Positions 14,839 through 23,600 of a stretch of 64,000 nt of DNA are shown piece by piece. A program made the translations under genes and the position numbers. Source of the stretch: SKVR01 sp964453995 (GTDB lineage Bacteria; Bacteroidota; Bacteroidia; Bacteroidales; UBA7960); assembly GCA_964453995.1 (NCBI GenBank), contig CAYVQC010000008.1, positions 1 to 64,000 on the forward strand, read 5' to 3'. A model generated the notes under the pieces. It made no database searches, was not told where the DNA came from, and saw only the letters and a program-made list of their open reading frames with translations. Position 1 is the stretch's first letter; each line of letters starts with the position of its first letter.

Positions 14839-17487
14839 ATGATCTATTTTGCTTCGCATGTTTTTTCACCTCCAACCTCCCCAGGTAAGGCTGGTCTTTT
14901 GTCACGCATTGTTCGCTATACCATTTTTTCACTGGCACTTGCATGGATTGCCCTGGCACTGGGAGGATGCCGGCGTACCAAAACATTCTACCAGGAAGGT
15001 GTTTCCAAAGAGCTTGCCCGCTATCGTGCCCGCCATATATATGATGTGAAATATGAATTACAGTTTAACATTCCGGGGCAAAAGGCTCTTCCTGTTACAG
15101 GTAATGCAAAGATCCATTTCAAACCACTGAAAGCCCGCCATGGAGTAATCCTGGACTTTACTCCCGGAGAAGACAACATCCAATCCATACAGGTCAACGG
15201 CCAGGAAACGCAATACATGATTATGAGTGGCCACATTTATATTGATGCCAATCACCTTGTGCCAAGGCAGAACAATATTGTTGATATAGATTTCACCTCT
15301 ACCGATCAGGCCCTGAACCGGTCTGATGATTTCATGTACACATTGTTTGTCCCCGACAGGGCTTCTACAGCTTTTCCCTGTTTTGACCAACCAGACCTGA
15401 AAGCGCAGTTTTCTCTTTCACTGAATATTCCCGGCAACTGGAATGCTTTAAGCAATGGCAAGGAAACCAGCAGTCAATTGTCAGGCGGACGGAAGCAGAT
15501 AGAATTTGCCACCGACCAACCCATCAGCACCTATCTTTTTGCTTTTACTGCCGGAGACTACCAGGTACTGGAAGAAACCCGCAACGGCCGCACCTTGCGT
15601 ATGCTCCACAGGGAAACAGACCTTCAGAAAATGGGAAAAAATGCACAACGCATTTTCGACTGGCATTTCACTTCGCTTGCCTGGCTTGAAGAATATACCG
15701 GCATCCCCTATCCTTATGAAAAATTTGACATGGCCATTATCCCCGGGTTTCAGTATAGCGGCATGGAACATCCCGGCTCTATCTGGTATCGTGACAGCCG
15801 GTTGGTATTGGATGAGAACCCACCTCTTACACGCCTCATCAGTAAGGCAAATCTGATTGCCCATGAAACAGCCCATATGTGGTTTGGCAACCTGGTTACC
15901 ATGCAGTGGTTTGACGACGTATGGCTTAAGGAAGTTTTTGCAGGCTTTATGGCCGACAAAGTGGTGGCTGAATTGTTCCCCGAAGCCAATCACCAGTTGC
16001 AGTTCATGCTCAGCCATTATCCCCGAGCCTATTCCATAGACAGAACCCAAGGTTCTCATCCTATAAAACAGGAGCTGGCAAATATGAAAATGGCAGGTAC
16101 CCTTTATGGACCTATCATTTACAACAAAGCTCCCATAATCTTTGAGCAATTGGAAGAAATCATGCAACCAACTAATTTCCGGGCAGCAGTTAAAGAATAT
16201 CTGCTTACCTACTCCCACGGCAATGCCGACTGGGACGACCTGGTAACCATTTTTGACAAACATTCCACCCAAAACATCTCCGCATGGAGCAATGCATGGG
16301 TATATGGCAGGGGAATGCCCGAAGTGGATTATTCTGTGGTGAAAGATAATGACAGCGTTTTCCATCTTACTATAATGCAAAGCTCACCAAACAATCAAAA
16401 ACTGGTATTCTCACAACTACTGAGCGGAAAAGCGATTGCAGGCAATAAAAGCTTCGATACTGAATTCTTCATAGACAGTCATGAACCATATACCGAAGAA
16501 TATCCTCCCGGGCAAAACCCCGATCTTGTTATGTTGAATGCCAGGGGAAGAGGTTATGGATATTTCAGGATGAAAGATCAGGATATTGACTTTGCCATGA
16601 ACAACATCCAGCAAATCGATGATGAAAACTTGCGGGCAGCCCTTGCGCTCAACATGCATGAAAACTTCCTCAATGGAAATATTGGCACTCAATTGTATTT
16701 CGATTTTTTGCCGGATGCCATCTGGAATGAAACCAACCAACAGTTGCAAAGTTATCTCCTTTCCAACCTCGAGCAAGTATGTATGAACTTTCTTCCTTAC
16801 CAGCAAGACCCGGTATACAGCGAAAAAGTTGAATCAGTATTATGGAACAGCCTCCTTAGAGAAGAGGTAACGGCCAAAGAACTCTTTTTCGATACCTGGA
16901 TCAAACTTGCCCGCAGCAAGGATCATACAGATAAGATGATACAGCTTTACGAAGGTGCAATGACACTGGAAGGATTTACCCTGAGTGAGCAAAACCGGAG
17001 CCAACTGGCATTGGAAATAGCCATGCGGCACCCCGGGCATGAGGGTATTCTTCAAAAAGAACTGGAAAAACTTGAAAATCCAGATCGTAAACGCCGCTTT
17101 GAGTTTATTATACCAGCCGTTTCTCAGAATAAAGAGATCAGAACGGCCTTTTTCGAAAGCCTTAAGAAGGCAGAAAACCGGAACCCAGAGCCCTGGGTGC
17201 TGGAAGCGCTCTACTTTCTGCATCATCCTTTGCATGAGGGGCAGGGAATGGAATATATTCCCGAAAGCCTAAACCTGCTGGAAGAAATACAGAGAACCGG
17301 GGATATTTTCTTTCCGCAGAACTGGTTGCACGCCACCTTGCGCAACTACAATGATCAGCAGGTTGCCGAAATGGTAAAGCAATACCTTGAAGGAAACCCG
17401 GAACTTTCTGAAAACCTCAGATTGAAAGTGTACCAGGCAGCAGATATCATATACAGGTCTGCTGCAATGCGCCAGGACAGTTTATAA
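14839..17487 (+). CDS. M1-family zinc aminopeptidase, lipoprotein
   Basis: This 882-residue protein belongs to the gluzincin M1 family, which removes N-terminal residues from peptides. The zinc site is HETAH at 342-346 with Glu365 after 18 residues, the standard HExxH-x18-E spacing. The substrate-binding motif appears as YSGMEHPGSIW in place of the usual GxMEN. The N-terminus has a hydrophobic stretch ending in a lipobox (ALGGC) near residue 44, so the enzyme is probably anchored outside the inner membrane. The ATG at 14839 leaves a long n-region, and a TTG start nearer the hydrophobic stretch is possible. Its end overlaps the convergent tatC gene by six bases. A large C-terminal helical part follows the catalytic domain. 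Confidence 0.92.
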   Translation: MIYFASHVFSPPTSPGKAGLLSRIVRYTIFSLALAWIALALGGCRRTKTFYQEGVSKELARYRARHIYDVKYELQFNIPGQKALPVTGNAKIHFKPLKARHGVILDFTPGEDNIQSIQVNGQETQYMIMSGHIYIDANHLVPRQNNIVDIDFTSTDQALNRSDDFMYTLFVPDRASTAFPCFDQPDLKAQFSLSLNIPGNWNALSNGKETSSQLSGGRKQIEFATDQPISTYLFAFTAGDYQVLEETRNGRTLRMLHRETDLQKMGKNAQRIFDWHFTSLAWLEEYTGIPYPYEKFDMAIIPGFQYSGMEHPGSIWYRDSRLVLDENPPLTRLISKANLIAHETAHMWFGNLVTMQWFDDVWLKEVFAGFMADKVVAELFPEANHQLQFMLSHYPRAYSIDRTQGSHPIKQELANMKMAGTLYGPIIYNKAPIIFEQLEEIMQPTNFRAAVKEYLLTYSHGNADWDDLVTIFDKHSTQNISAWSNAWVYGRGMPEVDYSVVKDNDSVFHLTIMQSSPNNQKLVFSQLLSGKAIAGNKSFDTEFFIDSHEPYTEEYPPGQNPDLVMLNARGRGYGYFRMKDQDIDFAMNNIQQIDDENLRAALALNMHENFLNGNIGTQLYFDFLPDAIWNETNQQLQSYLLSNLEQVCMNFLPYQQDPVYSEKVESVLWNSLLREEVTAKELFFDTWIKLARSKDHTDKMIQLYEGAMTLEGFTLSEQNRSQLALEIAMRHPGHEGILQKELEKLENPDRKRRFEFIIPAVSQNKEIRTAFFESLKKAENRNPEPWVLEALYFLHHPLHEGQGMEYIPESLNLLEEIQRTGDIFFPQNWLHATLRNYNDQQVAEMVKQYLEGNPELSENLRLKVYQAADIIYRSAAMRQDSL

Positions 17488-18321
17488 TTCAGCTTCGCGC
17501 TGCTGGCTAACTCTTTTTGAAATGCCTATGGATATTTCATAAAGCACATACAGGGGAATACCTACCAGTATTTGGCTGAATACGTCGGGTGGGGTAATAA
17601 TGGCAGAAAGTGTAATAATAAGAATAAAGGCAATTTTGCGGTTTTTCTTCATAAACCCGGGGGTGAGCAACCCTACCCTGCTGAGGAAGTACACAATAAT
17701 GGGCAATTCAAATACAAGCCCTGTGGCAAAAGTAACCATGGTAACGGTAGTAATATAAGAGCGCAGGGCGATCTGGTTGGCTACCATAGAACTCACCTGG
17801 TAACTGCCCAGAAAGTTTATGGTTAAAGGGGCAATAATAAAATAGCTGAAGCATACCCCCGAAATAAAAAGCAATGAAGTAACAAAAACTGCTCCCCGGC
17901 TATTGGCCTGCTCTCCGGGACGAAGGGCAGGTCTGATAAATCTCCAAAACTCCCATAATATATAGGGAAAAGCTACAATCACGCCGGCAATAAGCGAAAC
18001 AATGATGTGGGTTTTAAACTGGCCCGCCAGGTCAATGTTGATAATCTCTACAGGACTTTGATTGATGCACAATGCCGGGGTGGATAGCAGTTGGGCTAAA
18101 TAACAGAAAGCCCTGTTGGTAATAAAAAAAGGCTCCTTGGGTGCAAGGATAACATAATCAAAAATGATGTTTTTGGCTATAAAGGCACCTATTGCCAATA
18201 CAACCACCGCGATGGCCGAACGTACAAGGTGGCCCCGCAATTCTTCCAGGTGAGCCCAAAACGACATGACATCTGAACCCTGGGGTTCAGCTTCCTGCCT
18301 GTATGTGTCTTTTTCTGCCAA
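17482..18321 (-). CDS. tatC: twin-arginine translocase subunit TatC
   Basis: TatC recognises twin-arginine signal peptides and, with TatA, moves folded proteins across the inner membrane. The 279-residue protein has the conserved N-terminal segment SFWAHLEELRGHLVRSAIAV and six predicted hydrophobic segments. Typical TatC text includes FPYILWEFWRFIRPALRPGE, GLVFELPIIVYFLSRVGLLT and AIITPPDVFSQ. It carries an insertion between the first two spans (about 60-95) that is common in Bacteroidetes. No tatA is seen in this window. The 3' end overlaps the convergent aminopeptidase gene by six bases. Confidence 0.95.
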   Translation of the reverse strand: MAEKDTYRQEAEPQGSDVMSFWAHLEELRGHLVRSAIAVVVLAIGAFIAKNIIFDYVILAPKEPFFITNRAFCYLAQLLSTPALCINQSPVEIINIDLAGQFKTHIIVSLIAGVIVAFPYILWEFWRFIRPALRPGEQANSRGAVFVTSLLFISGVCFSYFIIAPLTINFLGSYQVSSMVANQIALRSYITTVTMVTFATGLVFELPIIVYFLSRVGLLTPGFMKKNRKIAFILIITLSAIITPPDVFSQILVGIPLYVLYEISIGISKRVSQQREAEL

Positions 18322-18423
18322 TTGTCCTGCTTTTTTTTGAGGCTGCTAAATTAATACAGTTTAGGGAATATGCAATTGCCGGATATTAATAAAAAACGTG
18401 GGCACTTCCTTGGCTGTAACATT

Positions 18424-18456
18424 AAAAAAGGCTGCTACCCGCCATGGGTGCAGCCT
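18424..18456 (-). terminator. intrinsic terminator of the ferredoxin gene
   Basis: On the minus strand AGGCTGC and ACCC pair with GGGT and GCAGCCT around an ATGGC loop, with one bulged base, followed by a U-run (18429-18424). It begins 28 bases after the ferredoxin stop. The flanking A-run at 18457-18462 means it could also work in the other direction. Confidence 0.75.
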
Positions 18457-18483
18457 AAAAAATTTCTGCCACTGCAGTTTAGC

Positions 18484-18651
18484 TTATGCAGGATGAATTG
18501 CCTCAACGGGGCAAACGTCTGCACAAGATCCACAGTCTGTGCATACATCAGGATCAATTTTATAGATGTCTCCTTCAGATATTGCGTCAACGGGACATTC
18601 GTCGATGCAACTGCCACATGCAGTACAATCTTCAGTGATTATGTAAGCCAT
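18484..18651 (-). CDS. 2[4Fe-4S] ferredoxin, 55 residues
   Basis: This short gene is read from the ATG at 18649-18651 to the TAA at 18484-18486. The protein begins MAYIITEDCTACGSC and has two CxxCxxCxxxCP motifs (Cys9, 12, 15, 19 and Cys37, 40, 43, 47), each followed by a hydrophobic pair (VDAI, VEAI). This is the clostridial-type bacterial ferredoxin fold with two low-potential clusters. It is transcribed divergently from korA-korB and is the obvious electron acceptor for that enzyme, though it may also serve other reactions. It has its own -7 box and terminator. All eight cysteines are present. Confidence 0.95.
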   Translation of the reverse strand: MAYIITEDCTACGSCIDECPVDAISEGDIYKIDPDVCTDCGSCADVCPVEAIHPA

Positions 18652-19147
18652 TACGATAAAGTTTTAGTTAGTAAATTAGGGTTAATTCCACTTGCAAATA
18701 TAATGGCTTAATCCAAACAAGATGAAAAAAAAATACATTTGGAGCTAATTTGAAATGGATATAAATAATAACCATTGGCGAAAATGGAAGATCACGCCCG
18801 GAATTGCCGTAAACACAGCAAAACAGCCATGATTGGTGTATTAAATTGTGCGGTAAGAATCCATGAGCAGCATGATGATTTTGTTGACGAAATGCAGGAA
18901 ACTGAAGCTAAAAAATAAGGGGTATTTATACCCGAAAAAAAGTCACCGATTTTTTTGATTAGTTCGAAATTAAACAATTAACTTCGCGGACTATATGTGG
19001 AACCCGGCCCGCAGAGGAGCAAAAAAAACAGGGAAAATAGGCTGGTAAAACAAAAGCATTGAATGATACTAAACAGGAAATATTTTCATACCAATAAATC
19101 ACTTTTAAATCCAACACTACACAATCCTAGCTAAATCAAAACTCATT
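18652..19147. other. intergenic region between ferredoxin and korA
   Basis: This 496-base AT-rich gap holds the ferredoxin promoter. A 44-codon ORF at 18784-18918 (starting MEDHARNCRKH) has no ribosome-binding or family evidence, so I do not call it. I could not place a convincing korA promoter. Confidence 0.4.
18695..18702 (-). promoter_or_regulatory. -7 box of the ferredoxin gene
   Basis: Reads TATATTTG on the minus strand, an exact match to TAnnTTTG, about 44 bases before the ATG. Confidence 0.45.
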
Positions 19148-20992
19148 ATGGCAAAACAAAAGAATATTATAGAATTGGAAGATGTGGTCGTAAAGTTTGT
19201 TGGCGACTCCGGGGATGGTATGCAGTTGACAGGAACCCTGTTTTCTGATACTGCAGCCCTTGCTGGCAACGACCTGGCGACATTTCCTGATTTTCCTGCC
19301 GAAATTCGGGCACCGCAAAACACCGTCGCCGGGGTGAGCGGTTTCCAGGTTCACCTGGGCCAGAGAAAGATCTATACTTCCGGCGATATGTGCGATGTAC
19401 TGGTGGCCATGAACCCTGCCTCCCTTAAGGCCAACCTGAAATGGGCAAAGCCTGGTGCAACCCTGATCATTGATGAATCCTCCTTCACTGAAAAAGGAAT
19501 TGAGAAGGCGGGTTACAAAACCAACCCGCTGGAAGATGGCAGTTTGAGCTCGTATCATCTCATCAAAGCTCCCATCTCACTGCTCACCAAAGAAGCACTG
19601 GCAAATGTGGAGGTAGACAAGAGAATGGCAGAAAAAACCAAGAACATGTTTGTCCTTGGGATGATGTATTTCCTCTTTCAAAGAAACCTTGACAAAACCC
19701 TTGATTTTATCCTCTCCAAGTTTAAAAATAAACCTGAAGTAGTAAAAGCCAACCAGATAGCCCTCAAGGCCGGATTTAACTACGCTGAAACAGTTGAAGC
19801 TATTGCCTCCACCATCAAAGTAGGCCCCGCCCCTATGGAAAAAGGGCGTTACCGCAATATTACCGGTAATGTAGCCACCGCATGGGGATTATTGGCAGCA
19901 GCCGAGAAAAGCGGAAGGCCTTTGTTTTTGGGCTCCTATCCTATTACCCCTGCCACAGAAATCCTCATGGAACTGGCAAAACACAAATCTCTTGGCGCCA
20001 GGGTTTTCCAGGCCGAAGATGAGATTGCTGGGATTTGTTCTGCCATTGGAGCCAGTTTTGCCGGATCAATGGCAGTAACTACCACTTCAGGACCAGGTCT
20101 GTCATTAAAAAGTGAAGCCATGGGATTGGCAGTTATCACAGAGCTGCCCCTGGTGATCGTAAACGTGCAAAGAGCGGGCCCCTCAACCGGTATGCCCACC
20201 AAAAGCGAGCAGAGCGACTTGCTGCAGGCCCTCTTTGGACGCAATGGCGAGGCTCCCATGATCGTTATGGCAGCTTCAAGCCCGGCAAGTTGTTTCCACT
20301 ACGCTTTTATGGCAAGTAAGCTGAGCATGGAGCATATGACCCCTGTGATTCTTCTTACCGACGGGCATATGGGATTTGGCTCGGAGCTGTTTAAAATCCC
20401 CAAAATGGAGGATCTGCCAGAGATCAATCCCCCATTGGCACAGCCCAATGATCCAGATTTTAAGCCCTACCGACGTGACCCCGTTACTCTTGCCCGCAAA
20501 TGGGCTATCCCCGGCACCGAAGGCCTCAGGCACAGAATCGGGGGGTTGGAAAAGACAAATATTGATGGAACCGTATCCACCGATCCCCTCAATCACCAGT
20601 TGATGGTAAACATCAGGGAAGACAAAGTAATGCGGGTAGCTGACTATATTCCACAGCAGGAAGTATTTGGCGAGGAAGAAGGCGACCTGCTTGTTGTAGG
20701 CTGGGGTGGTACCGAAGGAATGCTCAAATCTGCGGTAGGCCAGATGCAGAGAGAAGGTCATAAGATCAGCCTTGCACAGTTCAACTACATCATGCCGCTA
20801 CCCAAAAATACAGCCGATATATTGGGCAAATTCAAAAAAATTATAGTTTGTGAGCTCAACAGTGGGCAATTTGTTAAATACCTCAGGATGACATTTCCTG
20901 AGTTCAAATACCTGCAGTTTAACAAGGTGCAGGGTCTGCCTTTCCACGTATCAGAGCTTACCAGGGAATTCACAAAAATTTTGGAGGAATAA
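19148..20992 (+). CDS. korA: 2-oxoacid:ferredoxin oxidoreductase, fused gamma-alpha subunit (probably 2-oxoglutarate)
   Basis: This 614-residue subunit fuses the gamma domain (about 10-190: KFVGDSGDGMQLTGTLFSDT) with the alpha pyrimidine-binding domain (about 215-600: GSYPITPATEILMELAKH, AEDEIAGICSAIGASFAGS, TTTSGPGLSLKSEAMGLAV). With KorB it oxidises a 2-oxoacid and CoA to acyl-CoA and CO2, reducing ferredoxin; the reaction is reversible. Sequence character favours 2-oxoglutarate over pyruvate, but branched-chain acids cannot be excluded. korB follows after two bases, and a 2[4Fe-4S] ferredoxin is encoded divergently upstream. There is no internal ferredoxin (delta) domain, so an external ferredoxin is needed. 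Confidence 0.92.
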   Translation: MAKQKNIIELEDVVVKFVGDSGDGMQLTGTLFSDTAALAGNDLATFPDFPAEIRAPQNTVAGVSGFQVHLGQRKIYTSGDMCDVLVAMNPASLKANLKWAKPGATLIIDESSFTEKGIEKAGYKTNPLEDGSLSSYHLIKAPISLLTKEALANVEVDKRMAEKTKNMFVLGMMYFLFQRNLDKTLDFILSKFKNKPEVVKANQIALKAGFNYAETVEAIASTIKVGPAPMEKGRYRNITGNVATAWGLLAAAEKSGRPLFLGSYPITPATEILMELAKHKSLGARVFQAEDEIAGICSAIGASFAGSMAVTTTSGPGLSLKSEAMGLAVITELPLVIVNVQRAGPSTGMPTKSEQSDLLQALFGRNGEAPMIVMAASSPASCFHYAFMASKLSMEHMTPVILLTDGHMGFGSELFKIPKMEDLPEINPPLAQPNDPDFKPYRRDPVTLARKWAIPGTEGLRHRIGGLEKTNIDGTVSTDPLNHQLMVNIREDKVMRVADYIPQQEVFGEEEGDLLVVGWGGTEGMLKSAVGQMQREGHKISLAQFNYIMPLPKNTADILGKFKKIIVCELNSGQFVKYLRMTFPEFKYLQFNKVQGLPFHVSELTREFTKILEE

Positions 20993-20994
20993 CC

Positions 20995-22026
20995 ATGTTA
21001 CATAAAAGAATAGAAAAATCACCTATACAATTAAGCAAAGAAGACTTTGCCAGTGACCAAATGGTGAAATGGTGCCCGGGTTGTGGTGGCCACGCCATTC
21101 TAGCTGCTGTGGAAAGTGTATTCCCTCAAACAGGCTATAAAAAAGAGAATTTTACCGTTGTTTCCGGCATTGGTTGCTCATCACGTTTTCCCTATTATGT
21201 AAACACCTATGGTTTCCATGGTATCCATGGTAGGGCAGCTGCTATTGCCAGCGGAGTAAAAATAGCCAACCCCGACCAGAGTGTATGGATCGCTACCGGC
21301 GATGGAGACTCCATGGCCATTGGGGGCAATCACTTCATTCATATGATCCGTCGTAACATTGATGTGAATGTTTTGCTTTTTAACAACCAGATCTATGGCC
21401 TTACCAAGGGCCAGTTCTCTCCCACTACTCCCATGGGCCAGATCACCAAAACCTCTCCACAGGGCACCATTGAGCATCCTTTTATAACCGCAGGACTGGT
21501 GATGGGTGCACAGGGAACTTTCTTTGCCAGAGTACCTGACAACAATGTAAAGCTCATGACCGAGGTACTCTATGAAGCAGCCCGCCACGATGGCACTTCG
21601 GTAGTTGAGATCCTTGAAAACTGTATCATTTTCAATGACAAGGCGCATGCTGACTATACTGCCCGCGAAAGAAAAGAAGAAAATCAACTTATTTTGCGTC
21701 ATGGCGAACCTATGATCTATGGTAAAAACCAGGATATGGGTATCATTCTGAAAGGCACAAGCCTGTTTGCCGTAAAATTAGGTATTGGAGGTGTTACAGA
21801 AAAAGATATCCTCGTGCATGATCAGTTCAATCCCGATCCGGGTATTCACCGGATGCTGGGCCGTATGATGGGGCCTGATTACCCTATTGCCTTTGGTGTG
21901 ATTCGCTCAGCAAAAGCGTTTACTTATGACGACAAAGTAGAAGAACAGATCGAATACGCAAAAGAAAATTCAAAAATCAAATGTGTTGATGATCTGCTCA
22001 ACAGTGGTGAAACCTGGGAAATTTAA
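20995..22026 (+). CDS. korB: 2-oxoacid:ferredoxin oxidoreductase beta subunit
   Basis: This 343-residue subunit binds thiamine diphosphate and an iron-sulfur cluster. Cluster and substrate residues lie in KWCPGCGGHAI and GIGCSSRFPYY. The TPP motif starts at GDGDSMAIGGNHF and ends at LLFNNQIYG, the usual GDG to NN spacing. It is translated with korA (two-base gap) and forms the catalytic partner of that subunit. It is followed by a long inverted repeat that may end transcription. Length and motifs are typical. Confidence 0.93.
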   Translation: MLHKRIEKSPIQLSKEDFASDQMVKWCPGCGGHAILAAVESVFPQTGYKKENFTVVSGIGCSSRFPYYVNTYGFHGIHGRAAAIASGVKIANPDQSVWIATGDGDSMAIGGNHFIHMIRRNIDVNVLLFNNQIYGLTKGQFSPTTPMGQITKTSPQGTIEHPFITAGLVMGAQGTFFARVPDNNVKLMTEVLYEAARHDGTSVVEILENCIIFNDKAHADYTARERKEENQLILRHGEPMIYGKNQDMGIILKGTSLFAVKLGIGGVTEKDILVHDQFNPDPGIHRMLGRMMGPDYPIAFGVIRSAKAFTYDDKVEEQIEYAKENSKIKCVDDLLNSGETWEI

Positions 22027-22042
22027 CCCCGGATTTTAATAT

Positions 22043-22135
22043 AAACGAGGTTGTCTCATAAGCAGGACTTAACCTGGGTACTGAGCTTGTCAAACAGCTC
22101 AACGACCAGCAAGCACTTGTAAGACAACCTCGTTT
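22043..22135. repeat. 14-bp perfect inverted repeat enclosing a second palindrome
   Basis: AAACGAGGTTGTCT (22043-22056) and AGACAACCTCGTTT (22122-22135) are exact inverted repeats 65 bases apart. Inside the loop TGAGCT/AGCTCA (22082-22087, 22096-22101) forms a second hairpin around TGTCAAAC, resembling the widespread GAGCTTGTC-type REP palindromes. A short U-rich tail (GTTTTTC) follows, so it could also serve as the korAB terminator. A small non-autonomous mobile element is an alternative. Confidence 0.55.
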
Positions 22136-22182
22136 GTTTTTCGATGATGCGGTAGTCTTTCACCACCAACCTCACTCGGGCC

Positions 22183-23487
22183 ATGAGAAACTTTTACTCC
22201 TTCACCATTTCATTAACCCCACAGGTCGTTGACAAATTTCTGCATTGGGCAGCTTCAGGGAATTCCCATGTTTGCTATCTCACCTCCAGCGATCACAAAA
22301 ACGATGCTTACTCCGGGTTTGACGCAATACTCGCCGTGGGGGCGCATGATCATATCTGCCCCAACCCTTCTCAGGATGCCTTTGAAAAACTAAAGGAGTT
22401 CACCCATGTATGGCAAGATTGGATCTTTGGCTTTTTTTCCTATGATTTGAAAAACCAACTTGAAAACCTCCATTCAAACAATGTTGATGGGATAAAAATG
22501 CCAATGATGCATTTTTTTGTACCCAAATTGGTCTTCATTTTCAAAAACAATACGGTAGAAATAGGTTTTGCCACTGACCAGACCAGGGATCATGCAGAAG
22601 ATATTCTGAATATCATAATGAGCTACTCTCCTGAACCGGTTGCAGCAAGCCCTGCTTCAGTTCAACACCGGGTAAACAAGGAGGAATATATCCGGCAGGT
22701 TAACCGTATTATGAGCCACATCCAAAAAGGAGATATTTACGAAGCCAACTATTGTATTGAATTCTTTAGCGAGAATACCACCATTGACCCGGTAAGTACA
22801 TTTCTTTCGCTCAACCGGCACAATCCTTCACCCTTTGCGTGCTTTTACCGCTATGAAGACAAGTATCTTATATCCTCTTCACCGGAGCGGTTTCTTGCCA
22901 AAAGATCAGATACACTGATATCGCAGCCCATCAAAGGCACCATCAGGAGAGGGAAGACACCCATTGAAGACCAGATGCTAAAGGATCAGCTCTACAATGA
23001 CCCCAAGGAACGCAGTGAAAATGTAATGATTGTTGACCTGGTACGCAACGATCTTTCCCGCACAGCACAAAATGGAAGTGTAAAAGTAAAGGAACTGTTT
23101 GGTATTTACAGTTATCCGCATGTACATCAAATGATCTCTACCGTTGAATCCAAGCTGCGAGAGGATGTACACTTTACAGATGCCATTAAAAATGCTTTCC
23201 CCATGGGTAGCATGACCGGGGCTCCCAAGATACGGGCCATGGAAATCATTGAGGATTGCGAAGCCACCCGCCGCGGCTTGTACTCGGGTGCTGTTGGCTA
23301 CATTACTCCCTGCCGTAACTTCGACTTCAACGTGATCATCAGAAGTATACTTTACAATCAAACAGATAAGTTTATTAACTTTATGGCCGGCAGTGCCATT
23401 ACCATTGCCTCTGTTCCCGAGAAAGAATATTACGAATGTCTTCTGAAAGCTGGGGCAATGGCCAAAACACTCCATGCAGAAATCTGA
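22183..23487 (+). CDS. pabB: aminodeoxychorismate synthase component I
   Basis: PabB converts chorismate and ammonia to 4-amino-4-deoxychorismate for folate synthesis. The 434-residue protein has the chorismate-binding domain in its C-terminal two thirds. The motif QPIKGTIRRG carries Lys251, the residue that marks PabB against anthranilate synthase TrpE (which has Ala there). Further landmarks are ERSENVMIVDLVRNDLSR, FPMGSMTGAPKIRAMEII and RRGLYSGAVGY. The glutaminase partner PabA is not in the window. It stands alone between korB and a secreted hydrolase; the following gene begins 113 bases later. Confidence 0.9.
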   Translation: MRNFYSFTISLTPQVVDKFLHWAASGNSHVCYLTSSDHKNDAYSGFDAILAVGAHDHICPNPSQDAFEKLKEFTHVWQDWIFGFFSYDLKNQLENLHSNNVDGIKMPMMHFFVPKLVFIFKNNTVEIGFATDQTRDHAEDILNIIMSYSPEPVAASPASVQHRVNKEEYIRQVNRIMSHIQKGDIYEANYCIEFFSENTTIDPVSTFLSLNRHNPSPFACFYRYEDKYLISSSPERFLAKRSDTLISQPIKGTIRRGKTPIEDQMLKDQLYNDPKERSENVMIVDLVRNDLSRTAQNGSVKVKELFGIYSYPHVHQMISTVESKLREDVHFTDAIKNAFPMGSMTGAPKIRAMEIIEDCEATRRGLYSGAVGYITPCRNFDFNVIIRSILYNQTDKFINFMAGSAITIASVPEKEYYECLLKAGAMAKTLHAEI

Positions 23488-23600
23488 TCCGGAGCATAGC
23501 AGAACAATTACACCTGGTGTGCCGGCAATGTGCATTGGGTTGCTTTTATGTACCCCGCCCCTTTCCGGCAAAGAATAATCAAATGATAAGACCTTCTACA

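Noticed and set aside
15481..16380. 299-codon minus-strand open frame
   Set aside because: It is antisense to the M1 aminopeptidase, including its zinc site; an artefact of codon use.
18784..18918. 44-codon ORF starting MEDHARNCRKH
   Set aside because: No recognisable family, no translation signal and an AT-rich non-coding context; kept only as a note in the intergenic entry.
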